From assembly GCA_050998805.1 (NCBI GenBank), contig JBPCPV010000037.1, positions 17,486 to 81,485 of the forward strand: a stretch of DNA of 64,000 bases, in the 5' to 3' direction. The first letter of the stretch is position 1; each line of letters starts with the position of its first letter. Source of the stretch: JAICKM01 sp050998805. Lineage in GTDB: Bacteria > Chloroflexota > Chloroflexia > QHBQ01 > JAICKM01. Shown here piece after piece: positions 1 through 9,945 of this stretch. The notes under the pieces were generated by a model that was not told the origin of the DNA, searched no databases, and saw only the letters and a program-made list of their open reading frames with translations. The position numbers and the translations under genes were made by a program.

Positions 1-2
1 GT

Positions 3-206
3 GTCGGTCCTGGCCCGACGGTGCGCTTCCTACAAGACCGCCACAGCTTTGGAGACTACATGCGTATTCTGCTGACGACGGCCCGGCTGCACCCGGCGGT
101 GTTCGCCGTGACGTGGCGGGCGCTTGGGCCACGGGGGTTGCTGCGCTGGGTGAGGGACATAGCGGCGTTCGGGCTGTCGGCCTGCCGGTTCTGGGTTGCA
201 AAATAG
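3..206 (+). CDS. 3' end of an unidentified gene (partial)
   Basis: The reading frame is open from the window edge to a TAG at 204-206, so this is probably the C-terminal 67 residues of a protein that starts upstream. A GTG at 21 is possible as a start but has no visible ribosome site. The fragment is rich in Arg, Leu and Trp and ends in CRFWVAK. It carries no motif that I recognise. The next gene begins about 25 bases later on the same strand. Confidence 0.45.
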   Translation, partial: VGPGPTVRFLQDRHSFGDYMRILLTTARLHPAVFAVTWRALGPRGLLRWVRDIAAFGLSACRFWVAK

Positions 207-230
207 CGCCGGAGTGTGCTATATAGAAGT

Positions 231-1790
231 ATGAAGATCCTATCCCCACACCACTGGCGTCCGCTGACGATGCTGTTGCTTGTCCTGATACTCGGCTACA
301 TAGGGGTGCCGGTGCAGCCGGCGCGGTCCGACCCGTTCGTTGACCCCGCCTTCACTGCGCTTTGGCAGCGGACCGACCAGCCGGTGGCGGGCCACCTGGC
401 GATGCGGAGCTGGACCTGGGGGCCTGCGCCGGGCGCGGCCAAGCAGGAGTCTTATGCGGAGGGCGTTAACGGGGTGCGGGTTGTGCAGTACTTCGACAAG
501 GGGCGGATGGAGATCAACAACCCGAACGGCGACCGGGGCGCACCCTTCTTCGTGACCGGCGGCCTGCTGACGGTCGAACTGATCTCCGGCCTGCTCCAGA
601 CCGGCGACAGCCGCTTCGAGGCCCGCTCGCCGGCGAATATCCCGATTGCCGGAGATCGGGACGATACGAGCGCGCCGACATATGCCTCGTTTGCGGGCGT
701 CAGCAGTCTGCCGGGAAGCGAGCACCCTGCCGCGTCGGCAGTGGGCGGCTCCGTGAGCCTCGGCATCGCGCAAGACGGCAAGACAGCCCCATTCCCTCCG
801 GCACCGTCCTACGGCGTGACCTACGCTTATTTCGAGGCCCAGACGAAGCACAACGTGGCCGACCCATTCTGGCGCTTCCTCAACTCGGCGGGGCCGGTGA
901 TCGAGAACGGGCAGCTGGTTCAGGGGCCGCTCTACAAACCCTGGTTCGCGCAGGCGGGGCTGCCGATCAGCGAGGCATACTGGGCGCAGGTGAAGATCAC
1001 AGGCCGCCACACCGACGTGCTGATACAGGCGTTCCAGCGGCGGGTGCTGACTTATGTGCCGACGAATGAGCCGGCCTGGCAGGTGGAAATGGGCAACATA
1101 GGGCTGCACTACCAGGAGTGGCGCTACGCCATCGTCCCGCCTCCTCCGCCGGTAGGCACGCCGCTCCCGCCGACTGTGCAGCCGCTCGCCCAGGTGGCGA
1201 TTACCGGCATCGTGACCGGCAAGAGCGGGCTTGACCTGAACGAGCAGACCGTGAGCCTGGTGAACAACGGCGATAGTCCGGTCGTGATGACCGGCTGGAC
1301 GCTGGTCAGCCCGAAGAACGACCATATAGATACGTACACGTTCCCGCAGGGCTTCGTGCTGGGTGCGGGCGCGCATCTGACAGTCCACGCGGGGCAGGGC
1401 TATGACAGCCCCGACACGCTGTATATGCGCCGTTACACATGGCTGTTCGACGCTACCGGCTTCGACGGAGTAATCCTCTATAATGGGGCAGGGCGCGAGG
1501 TCTCCCGCTACTTCCTGCAAGGCGGCGCTCTGCCGACCCAGCCGCCGCTTCCGCTTGTGACGCCGACGGCCGCATCCGGGGAGGCAACGGCGACTCCTAC
1601 CGTCCTACCGGCGGCAAGCCCGACGGCTCTACCGTCGGTGACCGGCACCCCAGAGACGACCACGCCGACCTCCACACCGAACGGCACAATGACGCCGACG
1701 CCGAACGGCACACCGACACCGACACCGACCGGCAGCACGGCCACACCGACGGCAACGGCAACCGCTACGCCGAGGCCAGCCGTCAGATAG
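231..1790 (+). CDS. Secreted lamin-tail domain protein with Thr/Pro-rich C-terminus
   Basis: This is a 519-residue exported protein. Residues about 12-32 form a signal peptide or membrane anchor (PLTMLLLVLILGYIGVP) ending near PARS. A large extracellular region follows (about 35-300, with RSWTWGP and VQYFDKGRMEI) that I cannot name. An immunoglobulin-like lamin-tail domain lies at about 320-430 (LVNNGDSPVVMTGWTLV, FVLGAGAHLTVHAG). The last 75 residues are a Thr/Pro/Ala linker, as is common in surface proteins. I chose ATG 231; an in-frame GTG at 216 lacks a spaced ribosome site. The function is probably structural or adhesive at the cell surface, which is inferred only from the architecture. 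Confidence 0.8.
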   Translation: MKILSPHHWRPLTMLLLVLILGYIGVPVQPARSDPFVDPAFTALWQRTDQPVAGHLAMRSWTWGPAPGAAKQESYAEGVNGVRVVQYFDKGRMEINNPNGDRGAPFFVTGGLLTVELISGLLQTGDSRFEARSPANIPIAGDRDDTSAPTYASFAGVSSLPGSEHPAASAVGGSVSLGIAQDGKTAPFPPAPSYGVTYAYFEAQTKHNVADPFWRFLNSAGPVIENGQLVQGPLYKPWFAQAGLPISEAYWAQVKITGRHTDVLIQAFQRRVLTYVPTNEPAWQVEMGNIGLHYQEWRYAIVPPPPPVGTPLPPTVQPLAQVAITGIVTGKSGLDLNEQTVSLVNNGDSPVVMTGWTLVSPKNDHIDTYTFPQGFVLGAGAHLTVHAGQGYDSPDTLYMRRYTWLFDATGFDGVILYNGAGREVSRYFLQGGALPTQPPLPLVTPTAASGEATATPTVLPAASPTALPSVTGTPETTTPTSTPNGTMTPTPNGTPTPTPTGSTATPTATATATPRPAVR

Positions 1791-1803
1791 AGGGTGACCG
1801 GCG

Positions 1804-1980
1804 CTACTGCTGGGGTTTCACCGAGCCGTAGTCCTCGTCGTCTTCGTCTTCTTCGTCCTCTTCGTCTTCTTCGTCTTCTTCGTCCTCTTCGTCCTCGTAC
1901 TCGTCAAGTTCGTCCTCGTCCAGTTCGTCGTCTTCGAGGTCTGCATCACGGATGCTCAGGCGATCGGGCGTCTGATTCAT
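1804..1980 (-). CDS. Very acidic small protein
   Basis: This 58-residue protein (start MNQTPDRLS) is more than half Asp and Glu, with a run of Glu-Glu-Asp triplets in its middle and the tail YGSVKPQQ. A strong ribosome site AAGGAG at about 1989-1994 lies just upstream of ATG 1980, overlapping the end of the thioesterase gene, so the two are probably co-transcribed. An alternative upstream ATG at 2001 overlaps the thioesterase stop codon but lacks the ribosome site. It has no recognisable domain. It could be a polyanionic binding peptide, but no role can be assigned. The encoding DNA is a trinucleotide-like microsatellite, so its length may vary between strains. Confidence 0.6.
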   Translation of the reverse strand: MNQTPDRLSIRDADLEDDELDEDELDEYEDEEDEEDEEDEEDEEDEDDEDYGSVKPQQ

Positions 1981-1997
1981 TCTAATCTTCTCCTTTG

Positions 1998-2489
1998 TCA
2001 TGCTCCGCGTGATTTGTCGTCGCTGATTCGCACCGCAACCACCGTGCCCTCTGCGGTCACGCGATCACCGGCGTATACGGCGGTTTCTATGATAGCTTTG
2101 CGGGGGCCGATCTCGACGGCGCGGGAGCGCAGCACGATCTCTTGGTCGAGGGGCGTCGGCGCTTTGTAGCAGACCGTGAGCGTGCCGGTCACATAGCTGA
2201 TCGCCGGCTCCGAGCCGTGTCCAAGCCCCTCGGCCTTGTATGTCGCGGCTATTGCGGTCCAGACCGAATGGCAGTCGATCAGCGAGGCGACGAGGCCGCC
2301 ATACATCACGTTCGGGAAGCCGGCGTTCTGGTAAGGCTGGGGCCTGAACCGGCAGACAACGGTTTGGCCGTCCGCGTCCCAGTAGCTCTTGATCTGCAAG
2401 CCTTGCGGGTTTGACGGCCCACACCCATAGCACGTCGCGTTCGGCCAGGCGTCTTGCAGAGCTTCCGGTCGGGTTTCAGTAGTCATCAA
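1998..2489 (-). CDS. PaaI-type hotdog thioesterase
   Basis: This 163-residue protein has the length and pattern of PaaI/4HBT acyl-CoA thioesterases, which hydrolyse acyl-CoA thioesters in the cytoplasm. The central helix region FPNVMYGGLVASLIDCHSV matches the hotdog HGG-type motif, with Tyr in the position usually taken by His. The strand-rich C-terminus (LTVCYKAPTPLDQEI, AEGTVVAVRI) also fits. A Cys-x2-Cys near residue 20 (CYGCG) is common in a subset of this family. It sits 43 bases downstream of the importer ATPase and may be the tail of that operon. The substrate cannot be told. Confidence 0.85.
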   Translation of the reverse strand: MMTTETRPEALQDAWPNATCYGCGPSNPQGLQIKSYWDADGQTVVCRFRPQPYQNAGFPNVMYGGLVASLIDCHSVWTAIAATYKAEGLGHGSEPAISYVTGTLTVCYKAPTPLDQEIVLRSRAVEIGPRKAIIETAVYAGDRVTAEGTVVAVRISDDKSRGA

Positions 2490-2532
2490 GTTCCTCCCAC
2501 GCCCGCTAGCATACTATGCACTCGGCGATGAG

Positions 2533-4074
<1,542 letters not shown>

Positions 4075-4113
4075 GCCGGGGAAGCGTTTGACGATCTCAC
4101 GCGCCTCCAGGGC

Positions 4114-4139
4114 GAGTTTTGAGTTTTGAGTTTTGAGTT
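4114..4139. repeat. Heptamer tandem repeat (GAGTTTT)
   Basis: Three full copies of GAGTTTT plus GAGTT lie between the second permease gene and the ATPase gene. They sit exactly where the ATPase start codon and ribosome site would be expected. It is one of several 7-base repeat tracts in the window. Confidence 0.9.
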
Positions 4140-4163
4140 AGGTTTGGGGTTCATATCTTGCTT

Positions 4164-5075
4164 CTAGTAGGGCACGCCATCCGCCGCAGGTGGGGTCGAG
4201 CGGCCCACGAAGCCGGCGAGCACGAGGAGGGTGGCGATGTAGGGCAACATACCGACGATGCCGACGGCGACAGGGCCGTTGGTGACGCCGCAGGACTGCA
4301 AGTTGTTTTGGATCGAGAGGGTGAGGCCGAAGAAGAGGGCGGCAGCCCAAGCGCCGAATGGCTTCCACTTGCCGAAGATCAGAGCGGCGAGCGCGATGAA
4401 GCCGGCTCCTGCGGTCATGCCGGTGGAGAAGGTAGGGACATATCCCGGTACATATGACGCACCGCCTAAACCGGCCAGCAACCCTCCGATCAGTACCGCA
4501 CGGTAGCGCACAGAGCGGACATTGATCCCCAGCGTGTCGGCAGCCTCTGGATGTTCGCCGACGGCACGCACGCGCAGGCCCCAGGGCGTGTAGTTCAGCA
4601 CCAGATGGGCGACGAAGACTAGGCCGACCGCGACGAGGGCAAGCAAGGGCACGCTGACGTTGGTGCCGGGTATCGAGATGCCGGAGAGCGTGCCCGGCGT
4701 CTCCGTCGTCCCGCTCGAGTACCATTGCCCGAACAGATAGCTGGTGATGCCAAAGCCGAGGATGTTGATCACGGTGCCGGAGATGATCTGATCCACCTTG
4801 AAGGTGATCGATAACATGCCGTGGAGGAGCGCCATTAGGCCGCCGACGAGCACCGCTACCAGGACCGCAATCCAGAGGCTGTGGAAGGTGACCGCCGCCC
4901 AATAGCCGCCGAAGGCACCGCTCAACATCATGCCCTCGATGGCGATGTTGACCACGCCCGACCGCTCGCACGCGAGGCCACCGAGCGCGCCGAGGGTGAT
5001 CGGCGTCGCAAAGGTCAGCATCGTCGCCAACACGCTGATCAGCAATGAGAGGATCGGCTGGTTGCAGAGTATCAT
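4164..5075 (-). CDS. ABC importer permease 2, BMP/nucleoside type
   Basis: This 303-residue integral membrane protein of the BPD_transp_2 family is rich in Gly/Ala/Leu helices. The signature region ACERSGVVNIAIEGMML near residues 35-51 is diagnostic for the YufQ/NupQ-like permeases that import nucleosides or related compounds with a BMP lipoprotein. The C-terminal half (GWGLRVRAVGEHPEAA-like, here TPWGLRVRAVGEHPEA) is the cytoplasmic coupling loop. It starts 7 bases after the first permease stop codon, so the two are translationally linked. Confidence 0.92.
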   Translation of the reverse strand: MILCNQPILSLLISVLATMLTFATPITLGALGGLACERSGVVNIAIEGMMLSGAFGGYWAAVTFHSLWIAVLVAVLVGGLMALLHGMLSITFKVDQIISGTVINILGFGITSYLFGQWYSSGTTETPGTLSGISIPGTNVSVPLLALVAVGLVFVAHLVLNYTPWGLRVRAVGEHPEAADTLGINVRSVRYRAVLIGGLLAGLGGASYVPGYVPTFSTGMTAGAGFIALAALIFGKWKPFGAWAAALFFGLTLSIQNNLQSCGVTNGPVAVGIVGMLPYIATLLVLAGFVGRSTPPAADGVPY

Positions 5076-5082
5076 GCGGACA

Positions 5083-6294
5083 CTAGACCTTCTCTCCCCA
5101 GCCGCTGGTGAGTGCGGGCTGTGTCTCCGTGCCCTCCGCGCGGACTCGGTAGAGGAGGCGGACGATGGCGGGGGCCGCCACGAAGAGCAGGATCAGACCC
5201 TGGAGCACGGAAATGATCTCGCTCGGCACCTGGGTGTTGAACTGCATCTGGACGGCACCGGCCCGCAACGCGCCGAAGAGCAGGGCGGCGGCTATCACGC
5301 CGAAGGGATTGCCGCGGCCGAGCAGGGCCACCGCGATGCTGTCGAAGCCGTAGCCGCTCGAAAAGCCGAGGCCGAAGTAGCGGTCTCCTCCGGGGTTCAG
5401 GTGGGTCACATCGAGGGCCACGCCGGTGACCTCGACGGCACCGGCCAGCCCTGCCAACATGCCGCTGAGCGCCATAGCCAACACGACGTTGCGGACGATG
5501 GGCATCCCGGCATACCGGGCGGCCGAGGGGTTCGCCCCGGTGGTGCGGATCTCGAAGCCCCAGGTGGTCCGATAGAGGAACCACCAGACGGCGACGGCGG
5601 CGACTACTGCAAGCAACACGCCGCTGTGGAGGCCGAGGCTCGGTAGGAGCATAGGGAGCCAGGAAGTGGGGAGGAGCAAGGGAGTTTGGGCGGCTACCGA
5701 ACCTGGGGCCTTCATCGGGCCACTCAGCATGAGTTGGACAAACTGTAGGGCGAGGTAGTTCATCATGATCGTGGTGATGACTTCGTGCGCGCCGGTGCGG
5801 GCCTTGAGGATGCCGGGCACCGCGCCCCAGAGGAAGCCGCCGAGCATACCAGCGGCAATCGTCAGGGGCACATGGATTATCGCGGGCAAGTGTACGCTGT
5901 AGCCGACGAACGCCGCGCAGAGGCCGCCGAGGGCTACCTGCCCCTCTGCGCCGATGTTGAACAGCCCGCACTTGAACGCGAGGGCAACCGCCAGCCCCGC
6001 GAAAATGTACGGCGTGGCCTGGATCAGCGTGTGGGCAACCGCCTGTAACGAGCCGAAGGAGCCTAAGAGCAGCCCGGCATACGCGCTCAAGGCCGTCCCC
6101 AGGCTGCCGGTGGTCAGCCAGATAACACCGGCACCTATCAGCAGCGAGGTCAGGATGGAGAGGAAGGGCACAAGGAGTTCGCGCTGTAGACGCCACACCA
6201 GGCTCGTGTGTCCTGGGAGCGTATCCAGAACCGGGGAGGTGACCGGAGCGGGCAGGCCAGGGTCGGTGGGAGATGCAGACGGGGGATCAGGCAC
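5083..6294 (-). CDS. ABC importer permease 1, BMP/nucleoside type
   Basis: This 403-residue permease of the same family has a longer N-terminus (about 35 polar, Pro-rich residues before the first helix). The diagnostic motif AFKCGLFNIGAEGQVALGG lies near residues 107-125, and the coupling loop has TTWGFEIRTTGANPSAARY. It forms the transmembrane heterodimer with the next gene. A stem-loop lies between it and the lipoprotein gene upstream. Confidence 0.92.
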   Translation of the reverse strand: MPDPPSASPTDPGLPAPVTSPVLDTLPGHTSLVWRLQRELLVPFLSILTSLLIGAGVIWLTTGSLGTALSAYAGLLLGSFGSLQAVAHTLIQATPYIFAGLAVALAFKCGLFNIGAEGQVALGGLCAAFVGYSVHLPAIIHVPLTIAAGMLGGFLWGAVPGILKARTGAHEVITTIMMNYLALQFVQLMLSGPMKAPGSVAAQTPLLLPTSWLPMLLPSLGLHSGVLLAVVAAVAVWWFLYRTTWGFEIRTTGANPSAARYAGMPIVRNVVLAMALSGMLAGLAGAVEVTGVALDVTHLNPGGDRYFGLGFSSGYGFDSIAVALLGRGNPFGVIAAALLFGALRAGAVQMQFNTQVPSEIISVLQGLILLFVAAPAIVRLLYRVRAEGTETQPALTSGWGEKV

Positions 6295-6308
6295 GCAGCA
6301 CCTTGTGG

Positions 6309-6339
6309 GGGAGCGGGAGGCACAGCGCCTCCCACTCCC
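6309..6339 (-). promoter_or_regulatory. Intra-operon stem-loop
   Basis: A 13-bp inverted repeat with one mismatch and a 5-base loop lies between the lipoprotein gene and the first permease gene. No T-run follows it on the minus strand, so it is more likely an mRNA stabiliser or partial attenuator than a full terminator. Such hairpins often keep binding-protein mRNA in excess over transporter mRNA. Confidence 0.6.
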
Positions 6340-6356
6340 GATTGGCCGGGTTTAGC

Positions 6357-7655
6357 TTAGGGTTTGACCGGCGGGACGTTTGTCTTGACCGCGCCGCTCT
6401 TTAGGTCGGCGGTGAGTTGGGTTATCTTGGCCTTCACGGAGGCCGGCACTTTGCTGTCGAGGTCGTGGTATGGCGCAAGGCCGACATCGCCGATGTTGTT
6501 GCCGCCCTTGAACGTGCCATCCTGGACGCTCTTGATCAGGCCGAACACACCGGGAGTGAGCAGCTTCTCGGCGCTGGAGAGGATCACGGGCTGCGCCTCG
6601 GGGATGGTCAGGTACTGGTCGGTGTCTACGCCGATGCAGAGCACACCCGTGGCCTTGCGGTCGGCTGCCGCGTAGAGTGCGCCGTTGCCGGTGTTGCCGC
6701 CGGCACCGAAGACAATATCGGCACCCTTATCGAACATCGAGAGCGCAGTGGTCTTGCCCCAGGGAGTGTCGTTGAACGTCTTGCTGATGTCTACATCGCT
6801 GTGGTAGACAACCTGGAGGGTGATGGTGGGGTCGAGGGCCTTCGCTCCCGCCTTGTAGCCTTCGCCGTATCGCCAGACGGGCGGCACGGTATCGGTGCCG
6901 AGGACAGCGCCGATGTTGTGCGTCTTGCTCATCTGTGCGGCGAGTGCGCCGGCCAGGTAACCGGCTTTGTCTTCCTCGAAGACGAGGCCCGCGAGGTTCT
7001 GGGTCACAGTAACCGGCTGGAACTGGTCCACGCCGATGAACTTGATGTTAGGGTTGGCTTGCGCGGCGGCGGTGGTTGCGTCGCCGAGGGCGAAGCCGAC
7101 AGTAACGATCACGTCGTAGTTGTTCTGCACGAACTGATCGATCAGGGTGCTGTACTCTTTAGCATCTTTCGGTTGCAGATATTTGATGTCCGCGCCGAGG
7201 TCCGTCTGAGCCTTTAGCACGCCCTCGTAGGACGACTGGTTGAAGCTCTTGTCGGTGATAGAGCCGACATCGGTGACGAGGCCGATCTTCAGCTTCTTGC
7301 CGGTCGCGCCTGGGGTCATGGCGGGTGCCATAGTGCCGGTCATTGCCGGTGTGCCCTGCATCGCGGCTCCCGAAGTGTCGGTCGGGGCGGCGGTGGCCGC
7401 CATCGCCGCAGTCGGGGCGGCAGTTGCCGCCATAGCCGCGGTCGGGGCAAGGGTAGCCGCCATGGCTTCGGTCGGCGCGACTGTGGCCGCCATCGCCGCA
7501 GTCGAGGCAACAGTAGCCGCCGGGGCTGCCGCCGTCGTATTGGTCGGCGGTGCCGGGGTGTCGGTCGGCGTGCCGCCGCACGCGGAGAGCAACATGCCGA
7601 CTGTCAGCATCGCTCCGGCCAGAGATAGGCCGCTTGACTTGAAGAACTTGTGCAA
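6357..7655 (-). CDS. BMP-family substrate-binding lipoprotein
   Basis: This is a 432-residue lipoprotein that captures substrate for the importer encoded downstream. The start is TTG 7655, preceded by AAAGGAGG at good spacing; longer in-frame starts lie in the promoter/leader. The signal peptide ends in the lipobox LLSACGG near residue 27. An Ala/Pro/Thr linker made of near-identical 11-residue repeats (PTAAMAATAA type) spans about 35-105. The BMP domain follows (LKIGLVTDVGSITDKSFNQ, GVDQFQ, FGAGGNTGNGAL). Proteins of this family in other bacteria bind purine nucleosides; the ligand here is not determined. Confidence 0.93.
   Translation of the reverse strand: MHKFFKSSGLSLAGAMLTVGMLLSACGGTPTDTPAPPTNTTAAAPAATVASTAAMAATVAPTEAMAATLAPTAAMAATAAPTAAMAATAAPTDTSGAAMQGTPAMTGTMAPAMTPGATGKKLKIGLVTDVGSITDKSFNQSSYEGVLKAQTDLGADIKYLQPKDAKEYSTLIDQFVQNNYDVIVTVGFALGDATTAAAQANPNIKFIGVDQFQPVTVTQNLAGLVFEEDKAGYLAGALAAQMSKTHNIGAVLGTDTVPPVWRYGEGYKAGAKALDPTITLQVVYHSDVDISKTFNDTPWGKTTALSMFDKGADIVFGAGGNTGNGALYAAADRKATGVLCIGVDTDQYLTIPEAQPVILSSAEKLLTPGVFGLIKSVQDGTFKGGNNIGDVGLAPYHDLDSKVPASVKAKITQLTADLKSGAVKTNVPPVKP
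7370..7520. repeat. 33-base tandem repeats encoding the lipoprotein linker
   Basis: About four to five imperfect copies of a 33-base unit encode the 11-residue Ala/Pro/Thr repeat between the lipobox and the BMP domain. Copy number is likely to vary between strains. Confidence 0.75.
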
Positions 7656-7778
7656 AGCTGTTCCTCCTTTTTGGTATAGGCGGCGCACCCGGTACCAAGC
7701 ACCGGACCACACCTCCTGCTGAACGGTGCAGCGCCGGACGGCCCGGCGCGCCGATCCGTGCCCAGCCGGATCGGGACT

Positions 7779-7806
7779 ATTATACCACAAAGCCGGGGAA
7801 TGTCCA
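7779..7806 (-). promoter_or_regulatory. Promoter of the BMP importer operon
   Basis: On the minus strand there is an extended -10 (TGGTATAAT; hexamer at 7779-7784) and a -35-like TGGACA at 7801-7806 with a 16-base spacer. Transcription would start near 7770, leaving a leader of about 115 bases before TTG 7655. The leader is GC-rich and can fold, but I do not recognise a riboswitch in it. Confidence 0.6.
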
Positions 7807-7845
7807 CCAGCCGTCTATGGCATATCTCTTGCTTTCGCGTTCGCC

Positions 7846-9024
7846 GTGAAGTTACACCTCTGTCTGTTTACCGATAGTCAGGAGCCTTCGGGTGTCGGGG
7901 AGCATATACTGACGCTGGCCGGCGACCTCGCCGGGCGCTACCGCGTATCGGTTGTCTGCCCACCGACGCGCGGGGGCTGCCGTCTGGTTGAGCGGGTGGG
8001 CCGGCTTGGCCTGGAGACACTTGTGCTTTCCGCGTGCTACCACGAGCGGGATGCTGTACGTACTCTGGCCCGTTGGCTGCGCGAGACGGATGTGGGCATA
8101 TTTCACTGCCACGCCGGCGTGGGCTGGGAAGGGTTCGGCGGGGTCGAAGCCGCGAATGCCGCCGGGGTACATTGGATCGTCCGCACCGAACACCTGCCTT
8201 ATCTCCTGACGCATCCTGTGCAGCGCGAAGACCATGCACGAACTGTGCGATTGGTGGACCGGCTGATATGCGTCTCAGCTGAGGCCGGCAAAAGCTATCT
8301 GCGCGCTGGAGTGCCGAAACAGAAGCTCCGCGTGGTGCGGAACGGTATACGCCTGCAATCAGCCTTTGCTGACAGATCGGAGGTGCTTGCTTGCTTGGGC
8401 TTGCCTCCGTCGGCTCGGATCGTGTTGACGGTCGGGCGCTTCACCGAGCAAAAAGGCCACTCCGATCTCCTTACGGCCCTGCCCGACATCCTCCAGCGGG
8501 TGCCCGAAGCTTACTTCGTCTGGGTGGGCGAGGGTGATCTGGAGGGAGAGCTACGCACTCAGGCGCGGGTGCTCGGCCTAGTTGAGCATGTGCGCTTCCT
8601 GGGGCGGCGCGACGACGTGCCGGAACTGCTCGCGGCCTCCGACGTCTTTGCGCTTCCGTCGTTGTTTGAGGGGCTGCCCCTGGTCGTACTCGAGGCGCAG
8701 GCTGCGGGACTGCCGGTGGTCGGCACGCAGGTCTGCGGCACGAGCGAGGCGATACTGGACGGTATCACCGGCCGCCTAGTGCCGCCGGGCGACGCGCGCG
8801 CACTGGCTGAGGCGATAGCAGGGATTCTGGAGAGGCCCGAGCTAGCCGCCCGCTGGGGTGAGGCCGGGCAGCGGCACGTCCGGTATAATTTCAGCGCGGA
8901 ACGCATGGCCCGCGAAACCGCTGCTATATACGAAGAAGGAGATACTGGTGACAACAAATATCGGCTTTATCGGGGCCGGGGGTATAGCTTCCCGCCACCT
9001 GAACAACCTGCTGACCTTCCCTGA
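7846..9024 (+). CDS. GT4 family glycosyltransferase
   Basis: This 392-residue protein is a GT-B fold sugar transferase that uses a nucleotide sugar to extend a glycan at the cytoplasmic face. Visible landmarks are the N-terminal Gly-rich acceptor loop (FTDSQEPSGVGEHI), the central linker LTVGRFTEQKGH, and the C-terminal donor site SLFEGLPLVVLEAQAAGLPVV with the EX7E glutamates. GTG 7846 is chosen because homology begins at once; the upstream ATG of the open frame would add 40 unrelated residues across the importer promoter. The C-terminal 25 codons overlap the next gene. It opens the glycan cluster. Confidence 0.88.
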   Translation: MKLHLCLFTDSQEPSGVGEHILTLAGDLAGRYRVSVVCPPTRGGCRLVERVGRLGLETLVLSACYHERDAVRTLARWLRETDVGIFHCHAGVGWEGFGGVEAANAAGVHWIVRTEHLPYLLTHPVQREDHARTVRLVDRLICVSAEAGKSYLRAGVPKQKLRVVRNGIRLQSAFADRSEVLACLGLPPSARIVLTVGRFTEQKGHSDLLTALPDILQRVPEAYFVWVGEGDLEGELRTQARVLGLVEHVRFLGRRDDVPELLAASDVFALPSLFEGLPLVVLEAQAAGLPVVGTQVCGTSEAILDGITGRLVPPGDARALAEAIAGILERPELAARWGEAGQRHVRYNFSAERMARETAAIYEEGDTGDNKYRLYRGRGYSFPPPEQPADLP

Positions 9025-9913
9025 CGTGAAGGTGAGAGCCTTCGCCGACCCGGATGTGGTACGCGCCGGGGAACTGGCCGCGCGTTGCGCCGGTAAGGTC
9101 TACAAAGAACACGGGCAGATGCTCGACAGCGAGAAACTGGACGCGCTCTATGTCTGTGTGCCGCCATTCGCTCATGGCGCGCCTGAAACTGCCGTTGTTG
9201 AGCGCGGGCTGCCGTTCTTCGTCGAGAAGCCGCTCGCGGTGGACCTCGAGACCGCCGAAGAGATAGCGCGCCGAGTTGCGGCGCGGAAGCTGATCACCGC
9301 CGTCGGCTACCACTGGAGGTATCTGGACACAACGGAGCGCGCACAGGAACTCCTCAGCAAGAACCCGGCGCGCCTGGCTCTCGGCTACTGGCTCGACTCG
9401 ACGCCGCCTCCGGCATGGTGGGCGAGGCAATCGGGTTCGGGAGGGCAAATGGTTGAGCAGACGACGCATATCTTCGACCTGGCGCGGCTGCTCGTCGGCG
9501 AGGTGAGCAGCGTCACCGCCGATGGGCTGCGTCTGGACCGTGCGGCCTTCCCGGAGGCCGATGTGCTCGCCGTCTCCGCAGCCATGCTCCGCTTCGAGTC
9601 GGGCGCTATCGGTACGATGGCCTCGACCTGCGTGCTGAACTGGCCCCACCGGATCGGCCTGCATCTGTTCTGCGAGGGACAGGCTATCGAGCTGACCGAA
9701 TTCGAGATAATGGTGGATGTGGGCCGGGGCCGCCCGGTCGAGAAGGCAGAGGGCGACCCATTCGTGCGCGAGGATCGCGACTTCATTAACGCCGTGCAGG
9801 GTAAGCCGAACCGGATACGTGCCCCTTACAGCGAGGCGCTGATGACGCACCGCCTCACGACCACGGCAGAGCGGTCGGCGCGCGAAGGCCGTCGGTTAGA
9901 AGTCGGGCGATAA
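8948..9913 (+). CDS. Gfo/Idh/MocA family NAD(P)-dependent sugar dehydrogenase
   Basis: This 321-residue oxidoreductase has an N-terminal Rossmann domain (GFIGAGGIASRHL) and the family motif EKPLA (FVEKPLAVDLETAEEI) near residue 95. The region GYHWRYLD carries the usual substrate-side residues. GTG 8948 is chosen because AAGGAG sits at 8935-8940. It overlaps the preceding glycosyltransferase by 77 bases. Members interconvert hydroxyl and keto groups on sugars or cyclitols; together with the neighbours, a role in making a modified sugar for the glycan is plausible. The substrate is unknown. Confidence 0.88.
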   Translation: MTTNIGFIGAGGIASRHLNNLLTFPDVKVRAFADPDVVRAGELAARCAGKVYKEHGQMLDSEKLDALYVCVPPFAHGAPETAVVERGLPFFVEKPLAVDLETAEEIARRVAARKLITAVGYHWRYLDTTERAQELLSKNPARLALGYWLDSTPPPAWWARQSGSGGQMVEQTTHIFDLARLLVGEVSSVTADGLRLDRAAFPEADVLAVSAAMLRFESGAIGTMASTCVLNWPHRIGLHLFCEGQAIELTEFEIMVDVGRGRPVEKAEGDPFVREDRDFINAVQGKPNRIRAPYSEALMTHRLTTTAERSAREGRRLEVGR

Positions 9914-9945
9914 GGTATCGGGACGAGAGCAAGAGGAGGAGTAAA

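Noticed and set aside
240..1520. 426-codon open frame on the minus strand
   Set aside because: It is an antisense shadow of the lamin-tail gene; the sequence is Arg/His-rich low-information protein with no domain, as is common in high-GC DNA.
5072..6196. 374-codon minus-strand frame inside permease 1
   Set aside because: Arg/Pro-rich translation of the real permease gene in another frame; the permease frame has the family motifs.
7656..7770. Possible purine riboswitch in the BMP operon leader
   Set aside because: The leader is only about 115 bases, and I could not find the conserved three-way-junction loop sequences of purine riboswitches.
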